From Lineus longissimus (lineage: Eukaryota > Nemertea > Pilidiophora > Heteronemertea > Lineidae), in the NCBI RefSeq assembly GCF_910592395.1, contig NC_088325.1, forward strand, positions 4,309,501 through 4,373,500: 64,000 nucleotides of DNA, given 5' to 3'. Shown here piece by piece: positions 27,571 to 38,004 of this stretch. Each line of letters starts with the position of its first letter. The stretch's first letter is position 1. The position numbers and the translations under genes are program-made. Under the pieces are notes generated by a model that saw only the letters and a list, made by a program, of their open reading frames with translations, was not told the origin of the DNA and ran no database searches.

Positions 27571-28140
27571 TGAAGCAATCTGAGAATTCTGGATGTGTAC
27601 CTGGGCGTCAGAAACCACAAATATGTGCATTTTGTATGGTCCCTTTCCAGATTTCTTTGTAATAGATAATTGAATACCATCTTTTGTGTTCTGGAGCTTC
27701 TTTCCTGATCCGTGAAGGCGATTATCCTCAGAAGTTCTCAGGTCCAACCATAAACCATAGTGATTAGAATCACCATAGTATTTCTCCATGGTCATGTTAC
27801 AGTCATGAGTTTTCTTCAAATCTTCAGACATAAAATGTTTCTTGATCTCCTCCCATTGATCCATCATTCTCATTCCTTCTGGGAACACCTGATTGGCAAC
27901 ACCCTCTATTGTGATATGCACTTTACTTGAAACTACGGAAAAGTAAGCAGACGGAAAATCTTTTGCGGAATTTTGCCAGTTCAAAGCACGATTTCGTCGC
28001 GGAAAGAGAAAAATAATCTCTGGCAGCGATGCAGCTTGTTGTTTAATGCATTTCGATTCGCCCCAGGGTATCGTTACACTTTGATTCGGCCCTGTTTTGA
28101 CGAAATCTTCAACCGAACAGCGGCTTCTCTGCGTAAACAT
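27559..28140 (-). pseudogene. Truncated major capsid protein fused to foreign DNA (unit 1)
   Basis: The last 122 residues of the capsid protein (from KVHITIEGVANQ) are intact, but at 27928/27929 the gene switches to foreign sequence. An ATG at 28140 gives 71 unrelated residues in frame with the capsid C-terminus, so a 193-residue chimera could be made. It lacks the first jelly roll and could not form a normal capsomer. Confidence 0.85.
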
Positions 28141-28935
28141 CGTAGCGTCCCGCTGAATTGTTTGGAAAAAGAAAATCTCTCCCCAGGTAAATTGCTGTGC
28201 ATTAGCGTATACGATTCGCGTGCAAAAATGTCACCTGGGTGCAGAGGTTTTCTGGTTCCGGTCAACCGGGTCAAGTTTTTTTCGTTGACGGTATACACAC
28301 ACACATTCGACCCTTAACCATAAAGCTCGGAAAATAAACAAACACGTGCAAAATGATGTTACCAACCAATTGAATTCGAGCTCTCTTCATCGTACACCAC
28401 AGCGCCGCCTTTAGGGGAAATGTAACCACAACGAATCTATCAATAGCAATAATGAGTATCTGCCAAATGGAGATATTGTAAACAACAAACACCCAGAAGT
28501 AAAAAACTTGACAATTTACAATGCAATATTGGTCGCTGATATTAAACAATGTAAGAACATCAGTAGGCCTACTTGTGATTTTTGCTGGCAAGTAATAATG
28601 AAGGAAGTTATCTTTATATCACCTCAACGATTGTTGTATGCTGATGGTGTAAAATAAAGTGAAACATGCCATATTGGCCGCGGCAATCAATTGTGAAAAA
28701 GTAGCAGTTGAAAATATCACAAAGAAGCAAAATGACACATACGGAAATTCACGGTGGTCATGTAATAGAGGAAATGTAGCCCTATTTCTAGGGCAATGTG
28801 ATTTTTTCTGTCCCAGGAAATGTAATATCACCCTCGGGCACATTGATGTTCCTATTATCCTCTTTAGAAGCTTCTTATTCTGGTTTAACATCCATCCAAA
28901 CTAAAACTAAAAGTTGAGGACTTCAGGGCTGATTG
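27929..28935. other. 1,007-bp foreign segment at the tandem junction (unit 1)
   Basis: This segment joins the truncated capsid gene to the truncated polymerase. It is absent at the matching point of unit 3, contains no double-hairpin elements and includes a GPCR fragment, so it is captured host DNA. Junction overlap is short (ATG at the right). An identical-length copy lies at 36998-38004. Confidence 0.9.
28300..28575 (-). pseudogene. Host class A GPCR fragment (TM3-TM4), captured
   Basis: The minus strand encodes an aromatic helix ending IWQILIIAIDRFVVVTFPLKA, the TM3 and DRY-type motif (here IDRF) of rhodopsin-family receptors, then WCTMKRARIQ (loop 2) and a hydrophobic TM4 (LVGNIILHVFVYFPSFMV). 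The style matches peptide/FMRFamide-like or orphan invertebrate receptors. The frame ends at about 28271 in loop 2. No other TM segments are present, so this is a fragment. Confidence 0.7.
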
Positions 28936-30728
28936 ATGTTACTTACCTAGAAAAGTCTATGTTTTTTGACGAATTGAAAAATGAAATGGCACCTGATTCT
29001 GCCTATGATGAGGCTAAGGTAATATGGGATCATTTCAAGATCAGGAATCACGGTGAGTTCATTGACCTCTACCTCAAAACTGATGTGATCCTTTTAGCTG
29101 ATTTATTTGAGAAATTCAGGGATGTCAATTTGAACTACTTTCAGATAGATCCATGTCACTGTTACTCGGCACCAGGCCTAACCTGGCAAGCTGGTTTGAA
29201 GTACACAGGAATAAACCTAGAACTACTGACTGATACCAACATCTTACTTACTTTTGAGAAAGCAATACGAGGTGGAATTTCGGGTGTTATGGGAACAAGA
29301 CATGTCAAGGCAGATGAACACCACAAACTACTCTACATAGACGCAAATAATCTCTACGGCTGGTCCATGATGGAACCTCAACCCTATGGTAGTTTTGAAA
29401 TGATAGATATTGATCCACTCGAGCTATGCTCTCAGGACAAAGCTCGACTAGGACAAAGTCCAGAGAACAAGGTTCGACTTAACATGAATGTTATCAGTAA
29501 AGAGCAGATTATGGCAATTCCAAGTGATAGTGAAGTAGGCTACTTCTTAGAGGTTGATTTGGAGTATCCAGGAAATATTAAATTTAAGTCAAGGAACTTT
29601 CCATTCTGTCCCGAATCTCTCTTTATTGAAGATGATGAATTAAGTCCTTACCAGAGAGAGTTACTGGGCGATGATAAAAGATCAAATGTAGAGAAACTAA
29701 TACTAACACAAAATGATAAAACTAATTACATAGTGCATTACAGAATGCTACAATTTTACCTAAAGCACGGAATGGTACTTAAGAGGGTTCATTCAGTGAT
29801 AAGCTTTAAACAATCAAAGTGGTTAGCACCATACATTGATTTTAACACTAAAAGACGTATGGATTCTAAGACTGATTTTGAGAAAGATTACTTTAAATTA
29901 ATGAACAATGCGTTCTATGGAAAAACTTGTGAGAATGTAAGGAACAGGGTTGAAATTGAATTTGTATCGGACGGGGAGAGAGCCAGGAATGTAATGGCCA
30001 ATCCCAGGTTTTCATCGATATGCGTATTTGACGAACATAATGCTGCTATTAGCATGAGGAAAACATCAATGAAATTCAACAAACCAATCTACATAGGAGC
30101 TTCAGTACTTGAATTGTCTAAATTATTAATGTATGAATTCTATTATGAAGTTCTTCAACCGTACTTTGGTGAGAAAAATATTGAACTGCTGTATCTAGAT
30201 ACAGATTCCTTTGTACTTAACATTAATACTGATGACTTAACTAAAGACTTAAAGGAGTTGAAACACTATTTTGACTTCAGTAATTATCCAAAAGATCATC
30301 CACTCTATGATACCAGTAAGAAGAAGGTACCAGGCTACTTTAAGGATGAGCTAGGAGGAGTAGAGATGACTGAATTCATTGCCCTGAGAAGTAAGATGTA
30401 CGCTTACAGGACCAAGACTATGTCTGGAGAACAGAGTTCGACAAAAGATTACGATTCTAAGAAATTGAAGGGTATTGCCAAGAATGTAGTAAGGAGAAAT
30501 ATCTCATTTGATGACTATGTTGATTGTCTTGAAAAGAGTAGGTCATTTTACCACAAGATGAGACACTTAAGATCAGATAAACACCAAATCTATTTGGAAG
30601 AAGTTGACAAAAAAAGCCTCAGTCCTTTTGATGACAAGAGGTTCATACTTGAAGATGGAATAAGCACCTTACCATTTGGAATGTATTATGAAGGCTACAT
30701 AGATTACAGCGATTCAAACTTCGCTTGA
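28936..30728 (+). pseudogene. N-terminally truncated PolB (unit 2)
   Basis: The polymerase resumes at VTYLEKSMFFDEL. The open frame reaches back to about 28914 in foreign DNA without an ATG; the first Met is in MFFDEL. Exonuclease motif III and palm motifs A, B and C are intact, but motifs I and II and the N-terminal zinc regions are missing. A primer-independent or proofreading-free product is possible in principle but has no clear start. Confidence 0.85.
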
Positions 30729-30729
30729 G

Positions 30730-30879
30730 TACGACTACGTCTTGAGAGCTCTGCTCGAGTCGAGCTTTGCTCTCTGGACTTTGTCATAGTACGACTACGT
30801 CTTGAGAGCATAGCTCGATTCCGACTTCGTCTTGAGAACAAAGTTCGATTAGGACTACGTCCAGAGAGCAAAGCTCGAT
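30730..30879. repeat. Array of five 30-bp double-hairpin elements (unit 2)
   Basis: Copy of 21661-21810, offset exactly 9,069 bp; no difference seen. Confidence 0.9.
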
Positions 30880-31069
30880 TAAACTAATGAATAGGGTGGT
30901 GCTGATGGTAGTGTTACTTGGTGAAATTCATCCCTAACACCGAAGTCATGATAATAGTGATAGTGATACACCACATTAGGATTAGGACGTAGTCCGGGTC
31001 CGACTTCGTCTTGAGAGCATAGCTCGAGTCGAACTTTGTTCTCTGGACGTAGTCCGGGTCCTGTTTGAT

Positions 31070-31731
31070 TTACTGAACTTTTAGTTTTTCTAGCATCTCT
31101 GTCTGTGCTAGTTTTTTTCCTTCTTCTAAAAAAGTCTTCTTTAAAGACTCTACATCAACAGCTGAACTTGCCTCCCTTTGTTTTTTCCTAATGGCATTTT
31201 TCATCGAAATGTATTTCTCCTTCTCCTTGAGAATCAAAGTAAACTCATCTGTAGATATGTGAGAATCGGTTAAGGCTTTACTAACCAAATCATTGATTGT
31301 GTTCAGTTTTGAAATTGCCAACATTCTGATATTCTCATGCTTTTCAATTTTCTTAAGAATATTTTCTTTTTTTCCCAGCCTAAGGCTGATGAAATAATGG
31401 CACTACCTATTGTTACACCACCCAAAGCTAAGCCTATCGGTGCCGTGATGACACCAGCTAGAGCGGAAACACCAACAGATCCGGCTGCAACGCTGGCAAA
31501 ATTAAGGAAATGGCTAATGCCAGTAATTACGCTAAATACTTTTTTGTACTTTGAAAATATCTTTCTTCTAAATTCAATCTCGCTTTCTAAGAAACTCTTA
31601 ACCTCACATATTTGTTGTAGTCTGAAAGCCTGAGGGTTACTTTCTGTATGCTTTTCAGACCTTTCATAGTTCAAATGACTTTCAGAGTTTAAATTACTTA
31701 AATCTGGATAAACCTTATTGTCTCCATCCAT
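31070..31731 (-). CDS. Split hydrophobic Polinton protein (unit 2)
   Basis: Copy of the gene at 22001-22662, with the same -1 frame relation and A_AAA_AAG site. One silent difference was seen near 31417. Confidence 0.5.
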
Positions 31732-31735
31732 TTAA

Positions 31736-32023
31736 TTAGTGGGAATAACTAGAATCAGTTGTTCTGTCATTTCTAGTGTTTAGTGTTGATCCTACAGACA
31801 CTACAGGTTTTTGAAGTACATTAAATTTTAAAGGTTTTTCTGTCCCAACAGGTTTTTCTGACCCAACAGGTTTTTCTGTCCCAGCAGGCCCAGCAGGTTT
31901 TAAAGGTTTTTCGGGACCAGGCTCCAACTTTGACTCTACTTCTGCCTCTAATTCTCTATGAAATCGTTCTAATCTTTCTTTCCAATTACGTGGTCGTTTT
32001 GTGTAACCCCAAGTTCTATTCAT
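31736..32023 (-). CDS. Small PEKPxG-repeat protein (unit 2)
   Basis: Copy of 22667-22954, 95 residues, intact. Function unknown. Confidence 0.5.
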   Translation of the reverse strand: MNRTWGYTKRPRNWKERLERFHRELEAEVESKLEPGPEKPLKPAGPAGTEKPVGSEKPVGTEKPLKFNVLQKPVVSVGSTLNTRNDRTTDSSYSH

Positions 32024-32042
32024 TTAATTAAGTAAAATAAAA

Positions 32043-32999
32043 TCAATTCACTGCAAAGAGTAAATTTCTTTCAAGTCTATTATTCAACTTAATCATCTCG
32101 TTTATGATTTCTGTCTGACTACATATGTTAATGTTCTGGTTCATTCTCATGTTATTATTTAAATTCGATAATCTATCAAGCAGAATCATATTTTCATCAC
32201 GAAGATAATCCCCGAAATGCTGTGATATCACTATTTTCCAATTTGGTATTACATCCTGGTCTCGAAAGACAAACCAGTTTTCACTTCTCATTTTTACCAT
32301 GAAATCCATTGACCTATCCAATTGATCCTTAAATAGTGTGTAGTCTACTTTAGCACTCTTCTGTCTGTTTTGTGTTTTAGACATTGGTCTAATGTTAAAC
32401 CAAGCAAAGCACAGTTCAGGTTTATCTTTGAATTCCTTGATTGGTAAGACATGATCCAACTCTTCTTCTACTATTCGAACTCTGTTCTCGGGACTTTGTC
32501 CTATTGGAGATAGACTCCTCTGGTACTTTAACCACTGTGAGAAGAAACTGTCTGTACATCCTAGATTGAATGATGAATTACCTTTACACTCTCCCTTAGA
32601 AATGCGGTTTAGACCAACTCTAATTTTGTGTCTGTCTCTATTACCATTTTGGTCAAGGTAATCCTTTTTGTAATATGAATTAAAACATGATCTGCAGTTA
32701 CCTCTATTTCCGTCTTTACCAAATTCACCATCACTTAGTAATTTATTTTCATAACATTTATTACATCCCTTGATTTTACTTGAACCACATTCTTTACAGT
32801 AATCAAGTCGTTTATTACGCCTGTTCTTTTCAAAATTAATTTCAGGTTTCTTTTCACAGCACTTAACACAATAAATTGTAGGTCCTGAAATTACTGGTTG
32901 TTGCTGATACATAGGTTGCTGCTGATACATAGGTTGCTGCTGATACATAGGTTGTTGCTGATACACATTGAAAGTAGCATTAAATATTGCTCCATCCAT
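32043..32999 (-). CDS. HNH-like endonuclease (unit 2)
   Basis: Copy of 22974-23930, intact. Residue 7 is Asn here and His in unit 1. Zinc knuckles, HNH core and double-hairpin insertion are unchanged. Confidence 0.65.
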   Translation of the reverse strand: MDGAIFNATFNVYQQQPMYQQQPMYQQQPMYQQQPVISGPTIYCVKCCEKKPEINFEKNRRNKRLDYCKECGSSKIKGCNKCYENKLLSDGEFGKDGNRGNCRSCFNSYYKKDYLDQNGNRDRHKIRVGLNRISKGECKGNSSFNLGCTDSFFSQWLKYQRSLSPIGQSPENRVRIVEEELDHVLPIKEFKDKPELCFAWFNIRPMSKTQNRQKSAKVDYTLFKDQLDRSMDFMVKMRSENWFVFRDQDVIPNWKIVISQHFGDYLRDENMILLDRLSNLNNNMRMNQNINICSQTEIINEMIKLNNRLERNLLFAVN

Positions 33000-33087
33000 T
33001 TCTTTCTTTATTTAGTAGGACATTTTTTTTTTAAATTACGTTTTTCGAACTTGTTCTTGTGACTTAAGTCACTTTAGAGACTTTATT

Positions 33088-34230
33088 TCATTTCAATGAT
33101 TTGATATCAGAAACTGGTAACCATTCATTGAACTTATCACTGTAACCCTTCCACTTCACTAATCCGTATTTCTTGCCTTTACTGGTCTTGTACCTTAGGA
33201 TTTTCTCGATCTTGTACTCTAGCTGGTCAGGATTAGGAACATAGCTCAATTCCTCTTCATAGAAATATCCTTGAATTTCTTCTTTGTGGTAATCCTCAAG
33301 CTGGTAGACGATAGGGTGAGTAAATATGATCTGTTTGATTTGGAACACCTCCTCAGTGTAGTTGGGCATGTAACCTTTACCGAAAATGGACTTGTACTTT
33401 GAAATTCTTACACTGTCACCTACTTTGTACTTTGGATCACCAAATGTCTCTTTGAGGTGAAGACCGTAAAGATTGTACCACACTGTTCCTTCGTTTTCCA
33501 TCTTTCTGGCGTCTACAGGTTTCATACCTATTGATGAGTGAAATGTGTTATTGTAGCCGCTGACCAGGTCATCCAGAACGTCAATCCACTTGTCAGTCTC
33601 CTTAGCGGTGAAATAACGCCACATTTTTTCTTTAAGGGTTCTATTGAATCTCTCTACTACTGCTGCCTTCTTATCAGATTTTGTGGAGAACCAGTCTATG
33701 TCATTTTCTGTTAAGAGTTCCTTGAAGTGTTTGTTGTAAAATTCTTTACCGTCATCAAACTGGATTTTCGTTGGTTTTGCTTCCTCAAATATCACTTTAA
33801 ATGCATCTCTGATTTCTTCTCCCCTCTTACTCTTAACTGCTAGAGCCCAAGAAAAACGACTAAATAGATCTATGACTGTTAAAATGAATCTGAAACCCTT
33901 ATTCAGACTTTGTCCTGAGAGCATAGCTCGATTCTGTTTCTCAAATTTTTGCATGTCAACCAGATCTGCTTGCCATTGTTGATCGATGTACGATACCATT
34001 GTCTTCCTGAAGGTGAATTTCTTAATGGCCGGTTTGTGTAGTTGGTGAGTTGGTAGTGTTTCTAGAAATTCTTTCACTTCTTTTTTTTTAATAAGTTTTC
34101 CTGAGCGGGACTTTGTCCCTAACAACGAAGTTGTGCTCTGCTCTCGTGACGAAGTCATATCTTCCTTGACCTGTTTCCAGATTTTACTCAAAGAACTGTA
34201 AGCCACGGGACTCTCGGGGTTGTAGTACAA
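33088..34230 (-). CDS. INT: Integrase with chromodomain (unit 2)
   Basis: Copy of 24019-25161. One change in the double-hairpin insert (near 33905) makes Ser-Leu in place of Ser-Pro and breaks one stem pair. DDE triad and chromodomain are intact; the same 5'-end uncertainty applies. Confidence 0.9.
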   Translation of the reverse strand: MYYNPESPVAYSSLSKIWKQVKEDMTSSREQSTTSLLGTKSRSGKLIKKKEVKEFLETLPTHQLHKPAIKKFTFRKTMVSYIDQQWQADLVDMQKFEKQNRAMLSGQSLNKGFRFILTVIDLFSRFSWALAVKSKRGEEIRDAFKVIFEEAKPTKIQFDDGKEFYNKHFKELLTENDIDWFSTKSDKKAAVVERFNRTLKEKMWRYFTAKETDKWIDVLDDLVSGYNNTFHSSIGMKPVDARKMENEGTVWYNLYGLHLKETFGDPKYKVGDSVRISKYKSIFGKGYMPNYTEEVFQIKQIIFTHPIVYQLEDYHKEEIQGYFYEEELSYVPNPDQLEYKIEKILRYKTSKGKKYGLVKWKGYSDKFNEWLPVSDIKSLK

Positions 34231-34307
34231 ATCCCTTAGATCGAACTTTGTTCTTGCAGCACCTTAGTGCTGGATACTGCTGTGTGTCATCCTTTACATT
34301 CATTTAA

Positions 34308-34901
34308 ATGAGTGAAGTATTTATTTACGAGCCACACAATATGTTAATTTCTGGTGTTACCAATTGTGGTAAGACATATTTTGCCCTTGACCTCTTAGAA
34401 AAGGAGTATCGGCACAAGTTCCAGAACATAGTAATGTTCTGTCCAACATATTTCAACAATAAGACATATGAAAGGAAATGGATTTACCAAGACAAGAACG
34501 TCTACATAGTTAATCCCGAAGCTGTGGCCAGTAATTTGGACCTTGTGCTTCAGTTTGCTACTCTGACCTTTGCTGGTTCTAACACATTATTCCTCATTGA
34601 TGACTGTGCTAATTTGAGAGACACAAAAAAGAAGGTGTCCGAGTTATGTAATCTTGCCTTTTCCGGCAGGCACTACAATCTCACTGTTTGGTTACTAGTT
34701 CAGAAGTACAATTCAGTTGTTAAGGACTACAGAGAGAACATAAGAATTTTAGTATTATTTTTTAATAAGGATGAATCAGCCATGAAAGATGCCTTAGAAG
34801 AAAACAGTGTTATTCCTAAGGAGAAAAGACAGTACTACATAGAAGAACTTAAGATGAAAAAAGGATCAAAACTGATCATTAGACTACAACATCCATTTTG
34901 A
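34308..34901 (+). CDS. ATP: Packaging ATPase (unit 2)
   Basis: Copy of 25239-25832, same protein, with the same palindromic start site at 34301-34310. Confidence 0.9.
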   Translation: MSEVFIYEPHNMLISGVTNCGKTYFALDLLEKEYRHKFQNIVMFCPTYFNNKTYERKWIYQDKNVYIVNPEAVASNLDLVLQFATLTFAGSNTLFLIDDCANLRDTKKKVSELCNLAFSGRHYNLTVWLLVQKYNSVVKDYRENIRILVLFFNKDESAMKDALEENSVIPKEKRQYYIEELKMKKGSKLIIRLQHPF

Positions 34902-34972
34902 TTTACTCTTTCACATCAAAAATCTTAGTCCCGCTTCTCATCGAGCTATGCTCTCAGGACTGTGTCCGATCA

Positions 34973-35431
34973 TCAGGACTGTGTCCGATCAGTGGTCTTA
35001 GTCTTTCTAACCCTAGTAAAATAATAAATTATTAACCCTAAACCACTAAGTCCTAGGATAATCCATAGGTACTCGTATTTCTTCATTTCATCACTAGGTT
35101 GGTAGTAATCACTTAATTGTGGTCGCTGAGGTAGTACAATAGTTCTTTCTGGATGTAAATGATTGTAAACAGTAAGTGCTGAATCAGTATTGTTAAAATC
35201 AATAGAAGCGTCTCTTTCTCTCTTTAATTCAAGATTAACGAAGTCAATGGTACTTTTCCTATGCTCCTCCCATTCGGTTGAAGCTTTTTGTAATTGCTCC
35301 TGAGCCAAATCATGTCTTTTCACTTCAGTCTCATAGCCATTCTTGTCTAGTTTTTTAAAAAGGTAACCGGATCCAGTGAATGCTAATCCATTGATTATTG
35401 CAGATCCAAATAACATGCCAATGCCAGCCAT
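34973..35431 (-). CDS. Two-helix membrane protein (unit 2)
   Basis: Copy of 25904-26362, intact, with Ser at residue 60 as in unit 3. Confidence 0.6.
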   Translation of the reverse strand: MAGIGMLFGSAIINGLAFTGSGYLFKKLDKNGYETEVKRHDLAQEQLQKASTEWEEHRKSTIDFVNLELKRERDASIDFNNTDSALTVYNHLHPERTIVLPQRPQLSDYYQPSDEMKKYEYLWIILGLSGLGLIIYYFTRVRKTKTTDRTQS

Positions 35432-35480
35432 TTAATTCCAATGAATTTTAATTTCAATGATGTGTCCCTGAGAGCATAGC

Positions 35481-36221
35481 TCAAGTTAATACCAATTGGT
35501 ACTGTACATTATGACCATTAAGATCGATGATTTCACCTTTTTCATCAGTTAAGCGAATATTCAGCTTATTGAATCTTGGTTTACAGGGAATTGCTATTGG
35601 TTTCTCAAATGTGTATGCTATTAAATCCCCAAAATTAGCTTCCTTTATTGGTCTTGTGGTTAGCACATCAGATGCTTCACCATTACTTAATACACTATTA
35701 GATTCGATTATGTCACAGTGAAAAACAAAATTGTTAATTGGTCTAAAATTGATGGGTTTCTCACTTACAACATCATCCTTACTTTTATTGTCTAAAGGGT
35801 AAGGCCATTCTGATTTCATGCCAAATAATTCATTACTTTTACCAAGAAAATAGATCTGATAATGCGCCTCATTTTTTCTCTTTAGGAAGTGTAAGATGGC
35901 CGTACCTGTTGGTTCTTCAAGGTCAAATCTGACAGCACCTCTACTCATACTATTTTCTTTCAACTTATCCGCAAATACTTTTGAAAAGCTCTGTAGGTCA
36001 TAGAGACCATCTGGTAGCGAAATCTCTGCCACATCAAACCCCTTAACTTTGATTCGGTTATTCTCCCTGGCTGCACTTATGTTGTAGAATGTACAAGGTA
36101 TTACTGCAAAAGTTAAAGTGATGCTACATGCATCTTGAATTTCAGTCTTGAGATTGACTGTTAAATCACTTGAACTCTGATCTGGATAGTCACTTGAATC
36201 TATGTTCATTACAGTAATCAT
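35481..36221 (-). CDS. Penton-like minor capsid protein 2 (unit 2)
   Basis: Copy of 26412-27152; intact and the same length. Confidence 0.7.
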   Translation of the reverse strand: MITVMNIDSSDYPDQSSSDLTVNLKTEIQDACSITLTFAVIPCTFYNISAARENNRIKVKGFDVAEISLPDGLYDLQSFSKVFADKLKENSMSRGAVRFDLEEPTGTAILHFLKRKNEAHYQIYFLGKSNELFGMKSEWPYPLDNKSKDDVVSEKPINFRPINNFVFHCDIIESNSVLSNGEASDVLTTRPIKEANFGDLIAYTFEKPIAIPCKPRFNKLNIRLTDEKGEIIDLNGHNVQYQLVLT

Positions 36222-36278
36222 TTACTTAAGCAAATTTTCGTTTTCAAATTTACCTTTTATCAAATAAGTAAATTATTC

Positions 36279-36515
36279 TTACTTCATAATATTTCTGGGT
36301 AGGATTCCTTGATCGTAAAGGTACTCTAATGTTCCATTACTAATAGCTACAGTTCCTCCCAGTTTAAGAATTTCCTCTAGGTCGGCCTGACTTGGGGGAC
36401 CAATATTGATTCTCAAGAACCTTTTCAGTAACATAGAGTAACCAATTGTTGTTGATGCCAACAGTAAACTTTGATACAGTGTATTTATGATATCTTTCTT
36501 TCCTGGTGTATCCAT
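36279..36515 (-). CDS. Small hydrophobic Polinton protein (unit 2)
   Basis: Copy of 27210-27446, intact. Confidence 0.55.
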   Translation of the reverse strand: MDTPGKKDIINTLYQSLLLASTTIGYSMLLKRFLRINIGPPSQADLEEILKLGGTVAISNGTLEYLYDQGILPRNIMK

Positions 36516-36627
36516 TTAATTACTTAGAAAATCACTAGTAAAACTCATTTATCTAGTATTCAGTATTTAATTTAGTGTTGTACGAACTTTGTTTCAGTGT
36601 TGGAGCGAACTTTGTTCTTGCAGCACC

Positions 36628-37209
36628 TCAGTGCTGGAGTGAAGCAATCTGAGAATTCTGGATGTGTACCTGGGCGTCAGAAACCACAAATATGTGCATT
36701 TTGTATGGTCCCTTTCCAGATTTCTTTGTAATAGATAATTGAATACCATCTTTTGTGTTCTGGAGCTTCTTTCCTGATCCGTGAAGGCGATTATCCTCAG
36801 AAGTTCTCAGGTCCAACCATAAACCATAGTGATTAGAATCACCATAGTATTTCTCCATGGTCATGTTACAGTCATGAGTTTTCTTCAAATCTTCAGACAT
36901 AAAATGTTTCTTGATCTCCTCCCATTGATCCATCATTCTCATTCCTTCTGGGAACACCTGATTGGCAACACCCTCTATTGTGATATGCACTTTACTTGAA
37001 ACTACGGAAAAGTAAGCAGACGGAAAATCTTTTGCGGAATTTTGCCAGTTCAAAGCACGATTTCGTCGCGGAAAGAGAAAAATAATCTCTGGCAGCGATG
37101 CAGCTTGTTGTTTAATGCATTTCGATTCGCCCCAGGGTATCGTTACACTTTGATTCGGCCCTGTTTTGACGAAATCTTCAACCGAACAGCGGCTTCTCTG
37201 CGTAAACAT
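36628..37209 (-). pseudogene. Truncated capsid/foreign chimera (unit 2)
   Basis: Copy of 27559-28140: 71 foreign residues joined in frame to 122 capsid residues. Confidence 0.85.
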
Positions 37210-38004
37210 CGTAGCGTCCCGCTGAATTGTTTGGAAAAAGAAAATCTCTCCCCAGGTAAATTGCTGTGCATTAGCGTATACGATTCGCGTGCAAAAATGT
37301 CACCTGGGTGCAGAGGTTTTCTGGTTCCGGTCAACCGGGTCAAGTTTTTTTCGTTGACGGTATACACACACACATTCGACCCTTAACCATAAAGCTCGGA
37401 AAATAAACAAACACGTGCAAAATGATGTTACCAACCAATTGAATTCGAGCTCTCTTCATCGTACACCACAGCGCCGCCTTTAGGGGAAATGTAACCACAA
37501 CGAATCTATCAATAGCAATAATGAGTATCTGCCAAATGGAGATATTGTAAACAACAAACACCCAGAAGTAAAAAACTTGACAATTTACAATGCAATATTG
37601 GTCGCTGATATTAAACAATGTAAGAACATCAGTAGGCCTACTTGTGATTTTTGCTGGCAAGTAATAATGAAGGAAGTTATCTTTATATCACCTCAACGAT
37701 TGTTGTATGCTGATGGTGTAAAATAAAGTGAAACATGCCATATTGGCCGCGGCAATCAATTGTGAAAAAGTAGCAGTTGAAAATATCACAAAGAAGCAAA
37801 ATGACACATACGGAAATTCACGGTGGTCATGTAATAGAGAAAATGTAGCCCTATTTCTAGGGCAATGTGATTTTTTCTGTCCCAGGAAATGTAATATCAC
37901 CCTCGGGCACATTGATGTTCCTATTATCCTCTTTAGAAGCTTCTTATTCTGGTTTAACATCAATCCAAACTAAAACTAAAAGTTGAGGACTTCAGGGCTG
38001 ATTG
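36998..38004. other. 1,007-bp foreign segment (unit 2)
   Basis: Copy of 27929-28935 with a few substitutions (near 37840 and 37962). Confidence 0.9.
37369..37644 (-). pseudogene. Captured GPCR TM3-TM4 fragment (unit 2)
   Basis: Copy of 28300-28575, same translation. Confidence 0.7.

Larger units (their letters stand above)
19867..28935. repeat. Tandem unit 1 (9,069 bp)
   Basis: This covers mid-PolB to mid-capsid gene (19867-27928) plus a 1,007-bp foreign segment (27929-28935). All landmarks recur exactly 9,069 bp later. The left end of each later unit joins the foreign segment to PolB at ATGTTACTTACC. Confidence 0.95.
28936..38004. repeat. Tandem unit 2 (9,069 bp)
   Basis: Equal in length to unit 1 and nearly identical; I saw only scattered substitutions (for example near 31417, 33905, 35252 and 37840). 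Near-identity implies a recent event, gene conversion or an assembly duplication. Confidence 0.95.

Noticed and set aside
28619-28891. 90-codon minus ORF and its opposite 81-codon ORF in the foreign segment
   Set aside because: No domain, no ATG context and no continuity with the GPCR fragment; probably chance.
27929-28935. Foreign segment as an independent transposon
   Set aside because: No inverted ends or target duplication at its borders, and it is missing from the unit 3 junction in a way that fits recombination better than insertion.
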